DNA of 64,000 nt from Zasmidium citrigriseum (taxonomy: Eukaryota > Ascomycota > Dothideomycetes > Mycosphaerellales > Mycosphaerellaceae). Positions 42,581 to 53,409 of this stretch are shown one piece after another. The stretch lies in NCBI GenBank assembly GCA_002786025.1, contig NHNW01000019.1, forward strand, positions 124,001 to 188,000, written 5' to 3'. Position 1 is the first letter of the stretch; each line of letters begins with the position of its first letter. The notes beneath the pieces are model-generated. The model was not told the origin of the DNA, searched no databases, and saw nothing but the letters and a program-made list of their open reading frames with translations. Made by a program: the position numbers and the translations under genes.

Positions 42581-44784
42581 ATGACAACAGTGGTCGAACA
42601 AACAGGCGCAAACGTTCCAGCGGCAGATCTGAACGGACCCCAAGTCGCAAGCTCCGTCAACGTTGTCGAAAAGTACGCACAGGAGCGAGAGAAGCGCATA
42701 GGCAAAGGTCTCGGCCAGTTCATCGACCTCAGACATTCGGAAAAGTTCAAGTCGCTCCTGGACGATCCTTGGATCGAGCCTGGCACACCTGTCAATCAGC
42801 TGATTCCGGATGGAGGGCATTGCAAGGTGCTCATCGTTGGCGCTGGATATGGAGGTATTCTGTTTGCGGTGAACCTCATCAAAGCCGGTTTCAGTGTGGA
42901 GGACATCGTGCTTGTTGACCCTGCCGGTGGCTTTGGCGGGACATGGTACTGGAATCGTGAGTGCTGTACCATTGTGGAATGGTCTCTTGTTGACTCGGAG
43001 CATCATAGGTTATCCGGGAATCATGTGCGGTAAGACATCCGTGACAGGTGTCGGTGTCTGCAAACTGATCTTGAGCTTTTTGCAGATGTTGAATCGTACA
43101 TCTACATGCCGCTCCTCGAGGAGATGGACTACATGCCCAAGCACAAGTACGCCGCCGGGGAAGAACTTAGACTGCACGCCGAGAGCATCTGCCACAAGTA
43201 CGGCTTGTCCAGCAGAGGCATGTTCCAATCGAAAGCCGAGAAAATGACATTCGACGAGGACGCGAACCAGTGGAAGGCCCGATTACGCCAAATGCCTAAA
43301 GGCATGTCCTCGAGTTCGATCAACGTCTCCGCAGACTTCGTGATCCTGGCTAGCGGCGTCCTTGATAGGGCAAAATTGCCAGCTGCATCCGGCGCGGAGG
43401 ACTTTCGAGGACAAATGTTCCACACTGCTCGATGGCAATATGATGTGACTGGTGGTAGCTTTGAAGACCCGAGGCCAGAGATGACCAAACTGCGCAACAA
43501 GAGGGTCGGCATCATTGGTACCGGTAGGTAAGAGGAAGCCAACGTGCTGGACACTGCTCATGGAATCCCAGGTGCAACGTCGATCCAGGTCGTTCCTCGC
43601 CTCGCAGAATGGTCCAAGGAACTCTTTGTCTTCCAGAGAACTCCCTCAGCAGTGGCAGTGAGAGGAAACCGCGAGACTGATCCTTCGACGTGGGCGAACG
43701 AGATTGCGAGCAAGCCTGGCTGGCAACAAGAACGAAATCTCAATTACATGCAGTTCGTCGGCAATGCGGATCCAAAGCCGCCAGTCGACATGGTAAAGGA
43801 TGGCTGGACGTCGATGCCCAGCTTCAGTGCCTTGATTGGAGGACCGAGTTACAACGTCACTCCAGACACTGCCGCCGATCATGTGTCGAGAATGTATGCT
43901 CTTGATTATCCAGTCCAGGAAAGGACACGGAAGCGAGCGCAGGATGTTGTCAAAGATCAGGAGACTGCGAAGCAGTTACAAGCTTGGTATGCCGGCTGGT
44001 GCAAACGACCTTGCGTAAGTGTGCGACTTCGAAGGCTATTCCTGTCAACTGACCAAATTTAGTTCCACGATGAGTACTTGCCGGCATTCAATAGACCAAA
44101 TGTGAGGCTCGTTGATACCGATGGCAAAGGTATTGAGGCTCTTTCTCGCAACGGCATCATAGCTGGAGGCAAAGAATATGAGCTCGACGTGATCGTTTGG
44201 GCGTCGGGTTTCGTGTCTCCAGCCGTTGGCACCGCCGCTTCCAAGGCGGATATCGAACTCACAAGAAGAGGAGGACAGCGTCTGGAGGACAAATTTGAGA
44301 CGAAAGGCGTCTCAACACTTCATGGCGTGATAAGTCGAGGCTTTCCGAATCTCTTTTGGCCAGGTCCTCTTCAGGCCGGTGGTAAGTTTTCCATCCTCGG
44401 TATCGAAGTTGGCTGCTAACATCCCATACAGCCAGTCCGAACCAGATGTTCTCCCTTGAGACTATCAGCGCTCATGTTGCGTACATCATCGCCGAGGCTG
44501 GCCTGCAAGCCGGAGGCAAAGCCGTTATCGAGCCGACTGTCGAAGCCGAAGAGCAATGGGCAGATCGTATAATGGCAGGAGCAGCTGTTTTCTCCAGCGT
44601 TTCAGGATGCACTCCAAGCTATATCAATAAGGAAGGTGAGGTCGACAGCATGTCCATGGAAGAGAAGATCAAGGCAGCGCGAGGAGGTGCTTGGCCCAAG
44701 GGCATTGTCGATTACGCTCGCGTCCTCAGATCTTGGCAAGAAGAAGGAAGGCTGGATGGATTGGAGATCAAAGGCTGCTCGTAG
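42581..44784 (+). CDS. Baeyer-Villiger-type flavin monooxygenase
   Basis: Six exons: 42581-42956, 43009-43029, 43086-43523, 43572-44014, 44063-44381 and 44432-44784. Introns are 48-56 nt. The product is 649 aa. Exon 2 is only 21 nt yet encodes part of the conserved YPGIMCD segment, so it is real. The FAD motif GAGYGG begins at residue 87, with [20 protein letters not shown] across the first junctions. The BVMO fingerprint FxGxxxHxxxW(P/D) appears as [12 protein letters not shown] (239-250), with Gln in place of the last Pro/Asp. The NADPH motif GTGATSIQ is rebuilt at the exon 3/4 junction. The class inserts oxygen next to carbonyls of cyclic or linear ketones using NADPH and O2. Substrate unknown. 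Confidence 0.9.
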
Positions 44785-45327
44785 GTTGCCCGGCGCCGAT
44801 TTCTTCAACAAGATCTCGTGTCCCTCGATGCCATGGTTGGGATCTCTGCTTTTTCCTGGTTCCCACAAAATTCAGCAAGATGAAGAAGATGGCCAGTGTC
44901 TTCCAAACATCGTCTTGTCGTCAGCATCTGCTCGTTCGAAGCTAAGCCAACAGACTGGATGGTGAAAGAGAAGGGAGAACTTGGCAAAACATTCAAGATC
45001 TCCAAGCTCTTGTTGAAGAGATAAGGCTCGGGCCGTACTCCTGTTCCCCTTTGGGTGAAAGTTTCCCCAGCTCAAGCCAGTCGCGTTGTATGGCCGATTG
45101 AACGCTCCTTCAATGTCTTATCTCTGAGGGCGATAAGCACCAGCGTGCGCCTCTTGGGAGTACAAGACTGCTTTTGATGTGCGTCCGATAACCGTTGGAG
45201 GATCTTCGTAGCTCCGATAAGCCTAGGTACAACCATGGCGTCGGGTCCTCATCTCAGAGCTCTGTTTCGTTGTTGAACATCATCTCTCTCCCCACCTTGT
45301 ACCACCTGTCTCGTTGTTGTCGCAGAA
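44785..45327. other. Intergenic, monooxygenase to permease
   Basis: About 540 bp without a credible frame. A C-rich leader (CATCTCTCTCCCCACC near 45280) precedes the permease. Confidence 0.4.
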
Positions 45328-47091
45328 ATGAGTGCAGCTGAAGAGGAGAAGAAGGTTCCGTTTGAAAATGGACATGTCGACGGCAGGCTCTCATCGGAGA
45401 GGCAAGGGAGTGTCGAAGAAGGAGATGTCCTGGAGAATGTATTGGGATACAAGCAGGAGTTGCATCGCAACCGGTCCATGTTCACCTTGCTGTTCCAGTC
45501 GCTTGCGATCGCAGCAATCCCATACGGAGAGGGTAGCCCATTGCTGTCTGCCATCTACGGGGGTGGGCAGCTGTCGATCTTCCTGGGGTGGATCATTGTT
45601 CTGATCTTGGACCAATGCGTCGCGATGTCGCTAGGAGAGCTTGCTTCGAGATTTCCAACGTCAGGAGGGCCATCGTACTGGTCTTTCCAGGTTGCGCCGA
45701 AGTTCAAGACCCAATTAGCCTATGTGAGCATTGGATATGCGTCAGAAGACTTCCTTGTTCAGAGCTGACCCATTGTAGTTGACCGGTTGGACATGGCTTA
45801 TAGGCAACGTTACCATTACGCTCTCAGGTATTGCTGCCTTTAGAATCGCACGGAACATGCACTGACCTTGGCCAGTGAACTTCGGATTCGCCTCTCTGAT
45901 CTCTGGAACAATCGCAATGTATCATCCGGATTTCGCTCTCAACGACTGGCAATTGCTGTTGGTATTCTATGCCATAACGCTGTCGACTCTTGTGATTTGC
46001 ACCTTCTTCAACAAATACTTGCCGATCGTGGATACAATCTGCGCAGGTAAGATCTTTCCGGGACGTAGGTGATTTCAGGGGCTGACAAGCACTGCAGGTT
46101 TCACAGCGTTGTCGATTCTGATCATCTTAATCGCTCTGTCGGTCCAGGCGGATGCAGGTCGACATTCGGCTTCGTATGCTCTCGGTCACTATGACACATC
46201 CTTGTCCGGTTGGGGTGGATTCACATGGTTCATCGGTCTGCTACCAGCAGCGTATACATTTTCAGCCCTCGGCATGTAAGTGAAGCCATGCTCAGCATCC
46301 GAGTATAAGACTTATCTCGTTCCAGGATATCGTCCATGGCCGAGGAATGTGCAGATCCAACGGTCAAGGTTCCTCGAGCAATTTCACTCTGCGTACCGGT
46401 CGGTGGCTTCTGGGGACTCCTTTTCATTCTGCCAATTTGCTTCACACTGCCTCCATTAGCGGACATCACGGAAGCTCCAGCAGGACAAGCCCTCCCATAC
46501 ATCTTCGCGAGAGTCATGGGGAGTCCAGGTGGTGGTCTCGCCCTCATCTTCTTCGTCTTGGTCATCACAGTCTTCTGCTCCATCAGCATCACAGTCGCAG
46601 CTTCGCGTTGTACCTGGGCCTTTGCTCGGGATGATGCGATTCCTGGTTCAAGGCTGTGGGCGAGGGTAAACCAGCGTCTTGGAGTGCCCGTCTGGTCACT
46701 GATTTTGATCACTGTGGTGCAAATGCTGCTCGGGCTGATCAATCTGGGCTCGACATCGGCTTTCACTGCTTTCGTTTCCGTCGGCGTACAAGCTCTGGCC
46801 TTGAGCTATGGAATTCCGATTGCCATTAGTGCCTGCTGTGGGCGTCGGGAAGTAATGCAGGCGAAGTGGCATCTCAAACACGGCCTTGGATGGGTTGCCA
46901 ATCTCATCGCGCTCGCCTGGATTGGATTTGAGCTGGTTCTGTTCTCCATGCCGACAGCACTACCGGTCACGGCGGTCTCAATGAACTACGCGAGTGTAGT
47001 CCTGGTCGGATTCCTGGCCATCGCGGCTGTATGGTACGGCATCTACTCCAGGAAGAGCTATCAAGGCCCGCCAGCTAGCGAAGGTCTGTGA
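45328..47091 (+). CDS. Amino-acid/polyamine/GABA-type permease (APC superfamily)
   Basis: Five exons, 45328-45723, 45779-45827, 45876-46046, 46098-46275 and 46326-47091 (introns of 48-55 nt), give 519 aa. The hydrophilic N-terminus ends at ELHRNRSMFTLLFQSLAIAA, the APC first helix, followed by PYGEGSPLLSAIYGGG. CVAMSLGELASRFPTSGGPSYW is the conserved TM3 region. SSMAEECADPTVKVPRAI is the APC sub-motif after TM6, and later helices include ASRCTWAFARDDAIPGS. About 12 membrane segments can be counted. The closest characterised relatives are fungal GABA/choline/polyamine carriers; the exact substrate cannot be read from sequence. It sits between the monooxygenase and a PLP enzyme, suggesting import of an amino-compound substrate. 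Confidence 0.88.
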
Positions 47092-47576
47092 TCGAGTCAG
47101 ATGCATGGTGATGTGCATCAAAGTAAAGGAGTATTGATGAGCATAGATAGGGTTGTAGAATAGAACGGGAATGTATTTTGAGCCGGCTGGAGTGGAATTT
47201 CGCCCACAATGCACCTGCCTTTAGACACATGTGGCTTGAGCTCGTGCCCACACGCCATCTCTAAGAGGAAGGTACAACTCAAGACCCACTTCCACGCCCT
47301 TTTCTCTACTTCACTTCATCTCGACCAACTTCATCCCACCTGTCTTATAGCACTTTGCGTTCGCATTCCTGGTCAGAGCTACAACGGCCCGAGTACTGCT
47401 TCTACCGTCGAGAAGGAAGAGCCAAGAACGAAGCAAAAACCGATCGCCTATCTAATTCTCCTTCGCCGACGACGGCCAACCCACTCCACTTTCCCGAGAA
47501 CACCTAAGTCGCTCTCTATCAAGCTCCAAATACGAAAGGATACTCATCCACAATCTGATCATCTCGACACTTCAAG
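47092..47576. other. Intergenic, permease to PLP enzyme
   Basis: Mostly a long pyrimidine-rich leader (CCCTTTTCTCTACTTCACTTCA near 47300). No other feature recognised. Confidence 0.4.
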
Positions 47577-48879
47577 ATGGACGTTGCCAAAGTCAGAAGC
47601 CACTTTCCGGCCCTCAGTGGCAAGCAAGTCTACTTCGATAATGCCGGTGGTTCTCAGGTGTTGAAGGAGGTAATTGACTCGTAAGTGGTATCAGACCGTC
47701 AACATTGAAGAAGGTCCTGAGACACCGTACAGCATCGTTGCCTACCTCAGCTCCAACAACGTCCAACTAGGAGCCAGCTACCCAATCTCCCAAAAATCCA
47801 CAACCCTCTTCGAGCAAGGCTGCGCCGCCGTGGCAAAATACATCAACACAACCCCCGACTGCGTCGTCCTCGGCCCCTCAACAACCCAACTCTTCCGAAA
47901 CCTCTCACTCTCCCTCTACGAATACATAACCCCCGGCTCCGAAATCATCGTCTCCCTCCTAGACCACGAAGCAAACATAGCCTCTTGGGTCCAACTAGCC
48001 GAATGGCGAAACTGCAAACTAATCTGGTGGGGTGCAGAGGATAAAAGGAACCCCCAACTCGATTGCAATGTTTTGAGAGGTTTGATGACAGAGAAAACAA
48101 AACTCGTCTGCTGCACCCACACAAGCAACATCCTCGGCACAATCAACGACGTCAAAGCCATCGCAAAGACCGTCCATGAAATCCCCGGCGCCCTGCTCTG
48201 CATCGATGCAGTCGCATACGCACCCCACCGAGCCATCGATGTCACGGACTGGGGCGTCGATTTCTATTCTTTCTCCTGGTACAAACTGTACGGTCCGCAC
48301 ATTGCGTCTATGTACGCTTCGAAGACGGCGCAGAAATACCTGCACACATTGGGCCATTTCTTCAAACCGACTGATACTCTGGAGAACCTCCTCGGCCTCG
48401 CGGCAGCGAACTACGAATTGGCGGCTTCGATTCCACAGGTTTGCGAGTATCTCCAGCAGATGCCGTGGGATGAGACGAGTCGGTATGAGGAGAAGTTGCA
48501 GGAAATTTTGATCGATTACCTGAACTCAAAGCCTGATGTCTATCAGATCTTTGGTGAGCCGACCGCGGATCGGGCGAAGAGAGTGCCGGTGATTAGCTTC
48601 ACTGTGAAGGGAAAGAGTAGCAAGGATGTTGTCGATGCTATTGAGGCAAAGAGTGACTATGGCTGCCGTTGGGGTGCTTTCTATTCGAACCGATTGGCGA
48701 AAGAGGTTCTTAGGCTGGACCCTGTGGACGGTGTGGTGCGAGTTAGTCTGCTGCACTATAATACAGGTAAGTCAGCATGTGATTGAGCAAGTGAAGTCAA
48801 GTGATGCATGAACTGACGATTGGCAGAGGAAGAAGTGAAGGGCTATGTAAAGGTCTTGGATGAGGTGGTATTTTCATGA
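47577..48879 (+). CDS. PLP-dependent class V aminotransferase, cysteine-desulfurase-like
   Basis: Three exons, 47577-47680, 47733-48766 and 48827-48879 (introns of 52 and 60 nt), give 396 aa. Exon 1 supplies the N-terminus MDVAKVRSHFPALSGKQV followed by YFDNAGGSQV, the typical YFDNAG(A/G) opening, missing if only the long exon is read. Other motifs are DHEANIASW, CTHTSNILGTINDV, the PLP Asp in CIDAVAYAPH (Asp193) and the Schiff-base Lys in SFSWYKLYGP (Lys219). The short last exon ends VKVLDEVVFS. The family resembles cysteine desulfurases, but in the stand-alone fungal branch with no known physiological reaction; sulfur transfer or an aminotransferase/lyase reaction are both possible. Third codon positions are strikingly C-rich in 47750-48250. 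Confidence 0.87.
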
Positions 48880-49179
48880 GGTACAAAGGCCTAGGTACGA
48901 GAGCCGTCATGACAGATGTCGTGGAAACAGTTATATCTGGTATGATTCAATAGTCACATTAGAGGTATCAATCTATCTTCAAGCTACTTACCATGTGGCC
49001 ATTTGTTGGGTAGGCCATCGTCGCAGAGCCCTTGGTTCTCCCGCTAACTATCACTTTTCTCTATGCGCAAAGAAAACTCCTTAAGCAGAGCAGCATTCAG
49101 TCTCATAGTTTACAATCCTTCGTCGTGCTCATGTCGCTGCTCTACCATGAGCCAGATCCAGCATCATCTCCCCCTACGA
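48880..49179. other. Intergenic, convergent 3' ends
   Basis: 300 bp between the PLP enzyme and the minus-strand SRA gene; only 3' ends and terminator-type sequence are expected, and nothing specific was seen. Confidence 0.4.
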
Positions 49180-50922
49180 TTAGAATCCACGCAGACGCTT
49201 GTCCTTTTCATATTCATCAATCTCCTGCTCCGTAGGCCTCCTCTCCGGTCCATCACCACCACGAATCGGATCCTGATCCTTGCGCCTCTCAAGCTTGAAG
49301 CGATGGCGAGCACGCGGGTCACCGGGAGGATCGATTCTCTCGTAGCTGACCACATCGTACAGCCCATCGTAGCGGAAGCCAAGCTTGGGTGCATACTTGG
49401 ACTGCAGGTTGTGTGAGCGAATGAGGCGAACTGGTTCTTTTCCATGGTAGCTGTTGATCATCTTCTGGGTAGACTTCGTGATCTGGCCGCTGCCGTCTTT
49501 GCAGTCGGTGCCGCAATAGTAGACCCAGTCGCCATGGTCTTCGTCGTCGCCATAACCGTGGCCACCGGACATGATGCAGGACCAGGCACCTTTCGACTCC
49601 TCGAAGGACTTCTCGAAGGACTTCTTGCCTTTCTTGTCCTTCTTGTCGTCTTTGTCATCGTCTCCGAGACCAGGACCTGCAATGCCTGCTTGACTGGCCG
49701 CATGTGCACCGTCTCGCAAACAAGTGAGCTGTGTTGGCCACCACTGTCCATTCAGCAAGTTGTTGTTTCCATACCGCTTGGCACTTAGCACTGGGTACCC
49801 TTCTTCGATCTTGTCGGTGGTGCGGTCGCTCACTTCCTTGTTGGTCTTCGGCTTTCCACATTTGATGCCACGCATCAGGTCAGTGAGAAAATCCTCTCTG
49901 CACCACTTGTTGTACAGTTCTTCAGCATCGGCCTTGACATCGTACGGCCAGTCAACTCCACAGGCAAAGTTTTTGTCGAAGATCTGAGGCAAGCCATTCG
50001 CATTGTCAAGGATCCTCTGGCTCTTGAGGACTCTCTGATTGACCGGAAAGAAAAATGCCTTGTGCAGCTTGTCGCGGACCTGAGTGAAGATGTCGTTGAG
50101 CTCTCCCTGTTTGCCACGAGATTCCACGAGCTTCTGGGCCTTCCGAATCTGGTCTTTGAGTGACTGAAGCGTGATGCTGATGCCAGACTCGTCTTTAGTC
50201 CGGCCTGTGTCTTTGCCCAGATCTCGGTACCATTTTGGAGGTTGTCGTGGAGCATCTGGGGCCTCGGTCGGAGATCGCGGCGATGATACCTCTGATGAAG
50301 ATAGCGAGCTATTGCCACTCCTCTTACTAGGGCGACGGTCGTCGCCGAATGCGGAGGAGGCATTTCTCTTCGGGCTTCGAACTTCAGAACCCTCTCCACT
50401 GCTCTTGCGGCCATTGAGTACCGCAGATGATGTGTTCAGACGTGGGATTGGATCCTGCTTCTCGCGAGAATCGGCGCGAGGTTTGGCGGTCAACTTCTCA
50501 CGCAGACTGGCCTGTTGAGCAGCTTTGGCCGCAGCGAAGCGATTCGACGTCGCCGGCTGCTTCAAGCTATCCAGTTCCTTCTCTGCCGCCGCCTCACGTT
50601 CGGCAAGCTTAGCTTTCTCGGCTGCTCGCTCGGTCCTCTGGGCCTCGCTTTCTTGAGGCTCATCCTTCACTTTTGGCTCTGACTTGACAACACTGGTGAC
50701 AGCCTTCACGGTCGAGGCCTTAGCCGGGGGTTCAATCTCGATAACCTCGCCGTCTTCCTCTTCACCTTCTAGTTTCACGGTCTTCTCTGCTTGGAGTCGC
50801 TGTGCTTCTGCTTGACGTTGCTGCTCGCGCTCTTTCTGTCGGGCAGCCCATTTCTCCTCCATTGCCCTCGCCTCTTGTTCATACGCGGCCCGCTGGGCGG
50901 CGTCGTAGGCCTCTTTTGACAT
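49180..50922 (-). CDS. SRA-YDG domain protein
   Basis: Intronless, 580 aa. The N-terminal 270 residues are charged and disordered, with a long Glu/Arg/Gln coiled-coil-like start (MEEKWAARQKEREQQRQAEA) and Ser-rich basic stretches (FGDDRRPSKRSGNSSLSS). The C-terminal third is an SRA-YDG domain: KCGKPKTNKEVSDR, GYPVLSAKRYGNNNLLNG, GAWSCIMSGGHGYGDDEDHG, DWVYYCGTDC, PVRLIRSHN and the YDG core FRYDGLYDV (Tyr518-Gly520), ending RHRFKLER. SRA domains of UHRF1 and SUVH proteins grip methylated or hemimethylated cytosine. There is no RING or SET domain here. In fungi such proteins are candidate 5-methylcytosine readers, interesting in a genome that practises RIP; that link is inference. Confidence 0.85.
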   Translation of the reverse strand: MSKEAYDAAQRAAYEQEARAMEEKWAARQKEREQQRQAEAQRLQAEKTVKLEGEEEDGEVIEIEPPAKASTVKAVTSVVKSEPKVKDEPQESEAQRTERAAEKAKLAEREAAAEKELDSLKQPATSNRFAAAKAAQQASLREKLTAKPRADSREKQDPIPRLNTSSAVLNGRKSSGEGSEVRSPKRNASSAFGDDRRPSKRSGNSSLSSSEVSSPRSPTEAPDAPRQPPKWYRDLGKDTGRTKDESGISITLQSLKDQIRKAQKLVESRGKQGELNDIFTQVRDKLHKAFFFPVNQRVLKSQRILDNANGLPQIFDKNFACGVDWPYDVKADAEELYNKWCREDFLTDLMRGIKCGKPKTNKEVSDRTTDKIEEGYPVLSAKRYGNNNLLNGQWWPTQLTCLRDGAHAASQAGIAGPGLGDDDKDDKKDKKGKKSFEKSFEESKGAWSCIMSGGHGYGDDEDHGDWVYYCGTDCKDGSGQITKSTQKMINSYHGKEPVRLIRSHNLQSKYAPKLGFRYDGLYDVVSYERIDPPGDPRARHRFKLERRKDQDPIRGGDGPERRPTEQEIDEYEKDKRLRGF

Positions 50923-52218
50923 AGTGGAGGTCGGATGTTGGAGGTGATGTGATGTGAGGTGAAGTGCTGGATGTGGGATGCTGGATGTTATGTCGACTGC
51001 GAAGATGTTTGTGTTGCAGTCGTGAAGCTTCTCGTAGTGTGCAGAAGGAGGTCCGGCCGTGTGTGGTGAAGTGATGTGAGGTCTGTCTCAAGTGTAAGGT
51101 TCCGAATCTTCGAAGACGGCGTATGCTTGTCAGACTGACTTTGGTGAACGTCGAAGTGAGCCGTGTCTTGTTTGCCAGGTGAAGCACCACACGTGGAAGG
51201 CCCTTAGTCCTTGTGCAGTCGTTGCATAGTCCTTGTGTGGTCGTTGCGTAGTCCTTGTGTCGTACTAGAAGAATCGTCGTGGTTCACGGTCTCCCCTTGT
51301 GCTAGACAAGTCGCGACGTTTGCCAGTGTCGGCACGACGCAATACTATGCAATAACGACGCAATAGTAAGGCTGCACAAGAATTTGTTTGCCGTTGTTCC
51401 CACGTTAACGTAGAGAGTCGGGTATGTTTGTGCTTAGGTGTTGCTTAGTTGCCATATGAGGAAGGAGCGAATATCTCGCTAGCGCGAAACGCGTCTACGC
51501 GTAAGAGGCAGCGACGTCGAATAGCTTCTCTCTCGTCAGGCCTCTTAGATATACCTTCTTCAATAGAGGTACGTACTAGGGATATTTCACATAGGTGATG
51601 CTTCCTCCTTTTCGCTTTGTTTTTTCTTTTTTTTTACTTTGGATATCGACACTCGTGCGAGTGTAGAGGAAGGAAGACCGTGTAACCGCTAGGTGAACTA
51701 CTTTATATATCTACGTTTGGCGCGCTAATGCAAGAAAATTGACTCACCCGTGAGTAAAGTCAAATCTTCTCACTTAAACCTGATTCGGTCTCCTGGTGGG
51801 GATGTGATTGGTCAAGACGGAGGGCGGAAGTGGATTATCATGATGCCCCCTAGCTTGTGAGATATTGTTGCCTAGGTGACCCTGTATTACTTCCACGCTG
51901 CTCCTAGCAGAACATACCCGTTGCAAGAACAGTCGAAATGAGCCCTCCTTCATCCATCAGGAGCTGAGCACACCAGTATGCGACAGGACATCGCATGAGC
52001 GTCTGTCTTCCTTCCGCTCAAGCTGGCACATTACCTCTCTCTACGAGTCTACGCGACTCAGAGCTATTAGAAGGCTTCTTACACTCTTATCCCTCCTCGA
52101 GAAAGTTGAGATTGCTAGAGGCATCTTCCACTTCGCTCGGAACACCGAGGGATCTTGAGTACAGGGCATCCTCAGAATTGCATGTGATTCTGAGCTAAGA
52201 GCTTGCATGTCGTCTGTG
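50923..52218. other. Long intergenic region with a short tandem repeat and a possible old RIP relic
   Basis: From 51205 to about 51265 a roughly 22-bp unit, (T)AGTCCTTGTG..GTCGTTGC, repeats about two and a half times. From about 51470 to 51580 the sequence changes texture: CpG-rich with TA steps (CTCGCTAGCGCGAAACGCG), resembling the RIP-mutated block, so it may be a fragment of old repeat. The rest has no recognisable feature. The SRA gene's 5' leader is the G/T-rich segment just right of 50923. Confidence 0.45.
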
Positions 52219-53409
52219 CTAACTCTTATTCGCTGCGCATCCAAGCACAAATCGAGCCACGGCGTCCTGGCCTTCCCTTCTCGTCGTCGCCTCCGTATGC
52301 AATGCTCCTATAACATCTTTTCTTTGTGTAGATAGACCGAGCTCGGAGCTCAATCGTTCAAGCTTATCCGCCTCCCCAGGCGGAACCAGCTCATCTCGGG
52401 TTGCAGGAAGAAGAAGCACCTTTGGCCTTTGGGAGCAGGCAGCAATACGAGACAACGCCGCCGCGCTATCCCAATGATTCCACAAGAATGGCCAAAGGTA
52501 TCTATAGGGAAGCCATTTCTGCGGATAGAGTGCAACGAGCATGCTCTTGATACCAGAAAAGGGGGTTTCAAGGATTAAGCCGGTGATTGGCAGCCGTCCA
52601 GTTGATGTGTCGTCCAGATAGGTGGCGGCAGCAGTCGATGCAACGCCTGCACCTATGCTCTGGCCCCAAAGGATCAACTCGAGATCACAGTCCGGAACTT
52701 GATAAGTGCCGTGCACCCATTGCAGCAGGGCTTGTGCGTCAAGCTCAATGCCTGCTTGTGAGGCTCTTCCAGAACTTGTCCAGTAGCCACGGTAGCAAAG
52801 GGCCACTATGGAAAACTGCACTCGCCCATGTGCCGTCCTTTGAGCGTGTATGGCCTTTAGCACGTTGGAGAGCAGAGGCAATCTAGGAGGCGGCGCGCTG
52901 CCATTTCCTTGGAAGTAGCATATCACGACATGCTTCCTCCTGGGAGTCGGCTCTCCCTCTTCACTGATATTCGGTATCTTTCCAACGCACAACGCAATCT
53001 TGGTCCCATCTATTGACTTGATGTGCCTCGAATTCCACTCCACTGGCTTGCAAACGCCTGTATAGTCCTCCATTCTCTCAGACCTCGCAAATGGCGGCAT
53101 GTACGGCATGTAGATGATCTTGTCCTGGAAGAGGACTGTCATGATGCATTTGTAGGTCCATAGCGTGACCAGCAAGCCAGTGAAAACGGCCGGAGGGACG
53201 AGGATCGATGGCAGGTTGTCGGTGAAGAACGTTCGTCTCTGTTGGAATTTCGATGGCTTTGTCAAGTCATTCGATGGTCGTGAAATTGTCCTCCATGGTT
53301 GGTGACGATGAGCGTGATGACGGCGGATTGCCTGGCATTGGTACTTCAGGGAGGCATGATTGCGTAGGACACGACCAGCACGAGCAGGCCGGTGGATGGA
53401 AATTGGCAT
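52219..53409 (-). CDS. Membrane-anchored alpha/beta hydrolase (ABHD/BEM46-like)
   Basis: Intronless, 396 aa from the ATG at 53409. I prefer this to the in-frame ATG at 53526 because its context is better (GACATG against TCAATG), it leaves 177 bp instead of 60 bp to the divergent HIS4 start, and it opens with an Arg-rich stretch, MPISIHRPARAGRVLRN. A hydrophobic segment (LPSILVPPAVFTGLLVTLW) follows. The hydrolase core has the oxyanion region VVICYFQGNG, the nucleophile elbow LILWGQSIGAG (Ser251), the acid Asp in PATRDELVP and a His in GALHTEAT. The order resembles ABHD13/BEM46-type serine hydrolases, which act at membranes; the N-terminus could target mitochondria or act as a signal anchor. 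Substrate unknown. Confidence 0.82.
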   Translation of the reverse strand: MPISIHRPARAGRVLRNHASLKYQCQAIRRHHAHRHQPWRTISRPSNDLTKPSKFQQRRTFFTDNLPSILVPPAVFTGLLVTLWTYKCIMTVLFQDKIIYMPYMPPFARSERMEDYTGVCKPVEWNSRHIKSIDGTKIALCVGKIPNISEEGEPTPRRKHVVICYFQGNGSAPPPRLPLLSNVLKAIHAQRTAHGRVQFSIVALCYRGYWTSSGRASQAGIELDAQALLQWVHGTYQVPDCDLELILWGQSIGAGVASTAAATYLDDTSTGRLPITGLILETPFSGIKSMLVALYPQKWLPYRYLWPFLWNHWDSAAALSRIAACSQRPKVLLLPATRDELVPPGEADKLERLSSELGLSTQRKDVIGALHTEATTRREGQDAVARFVLGCAANKS

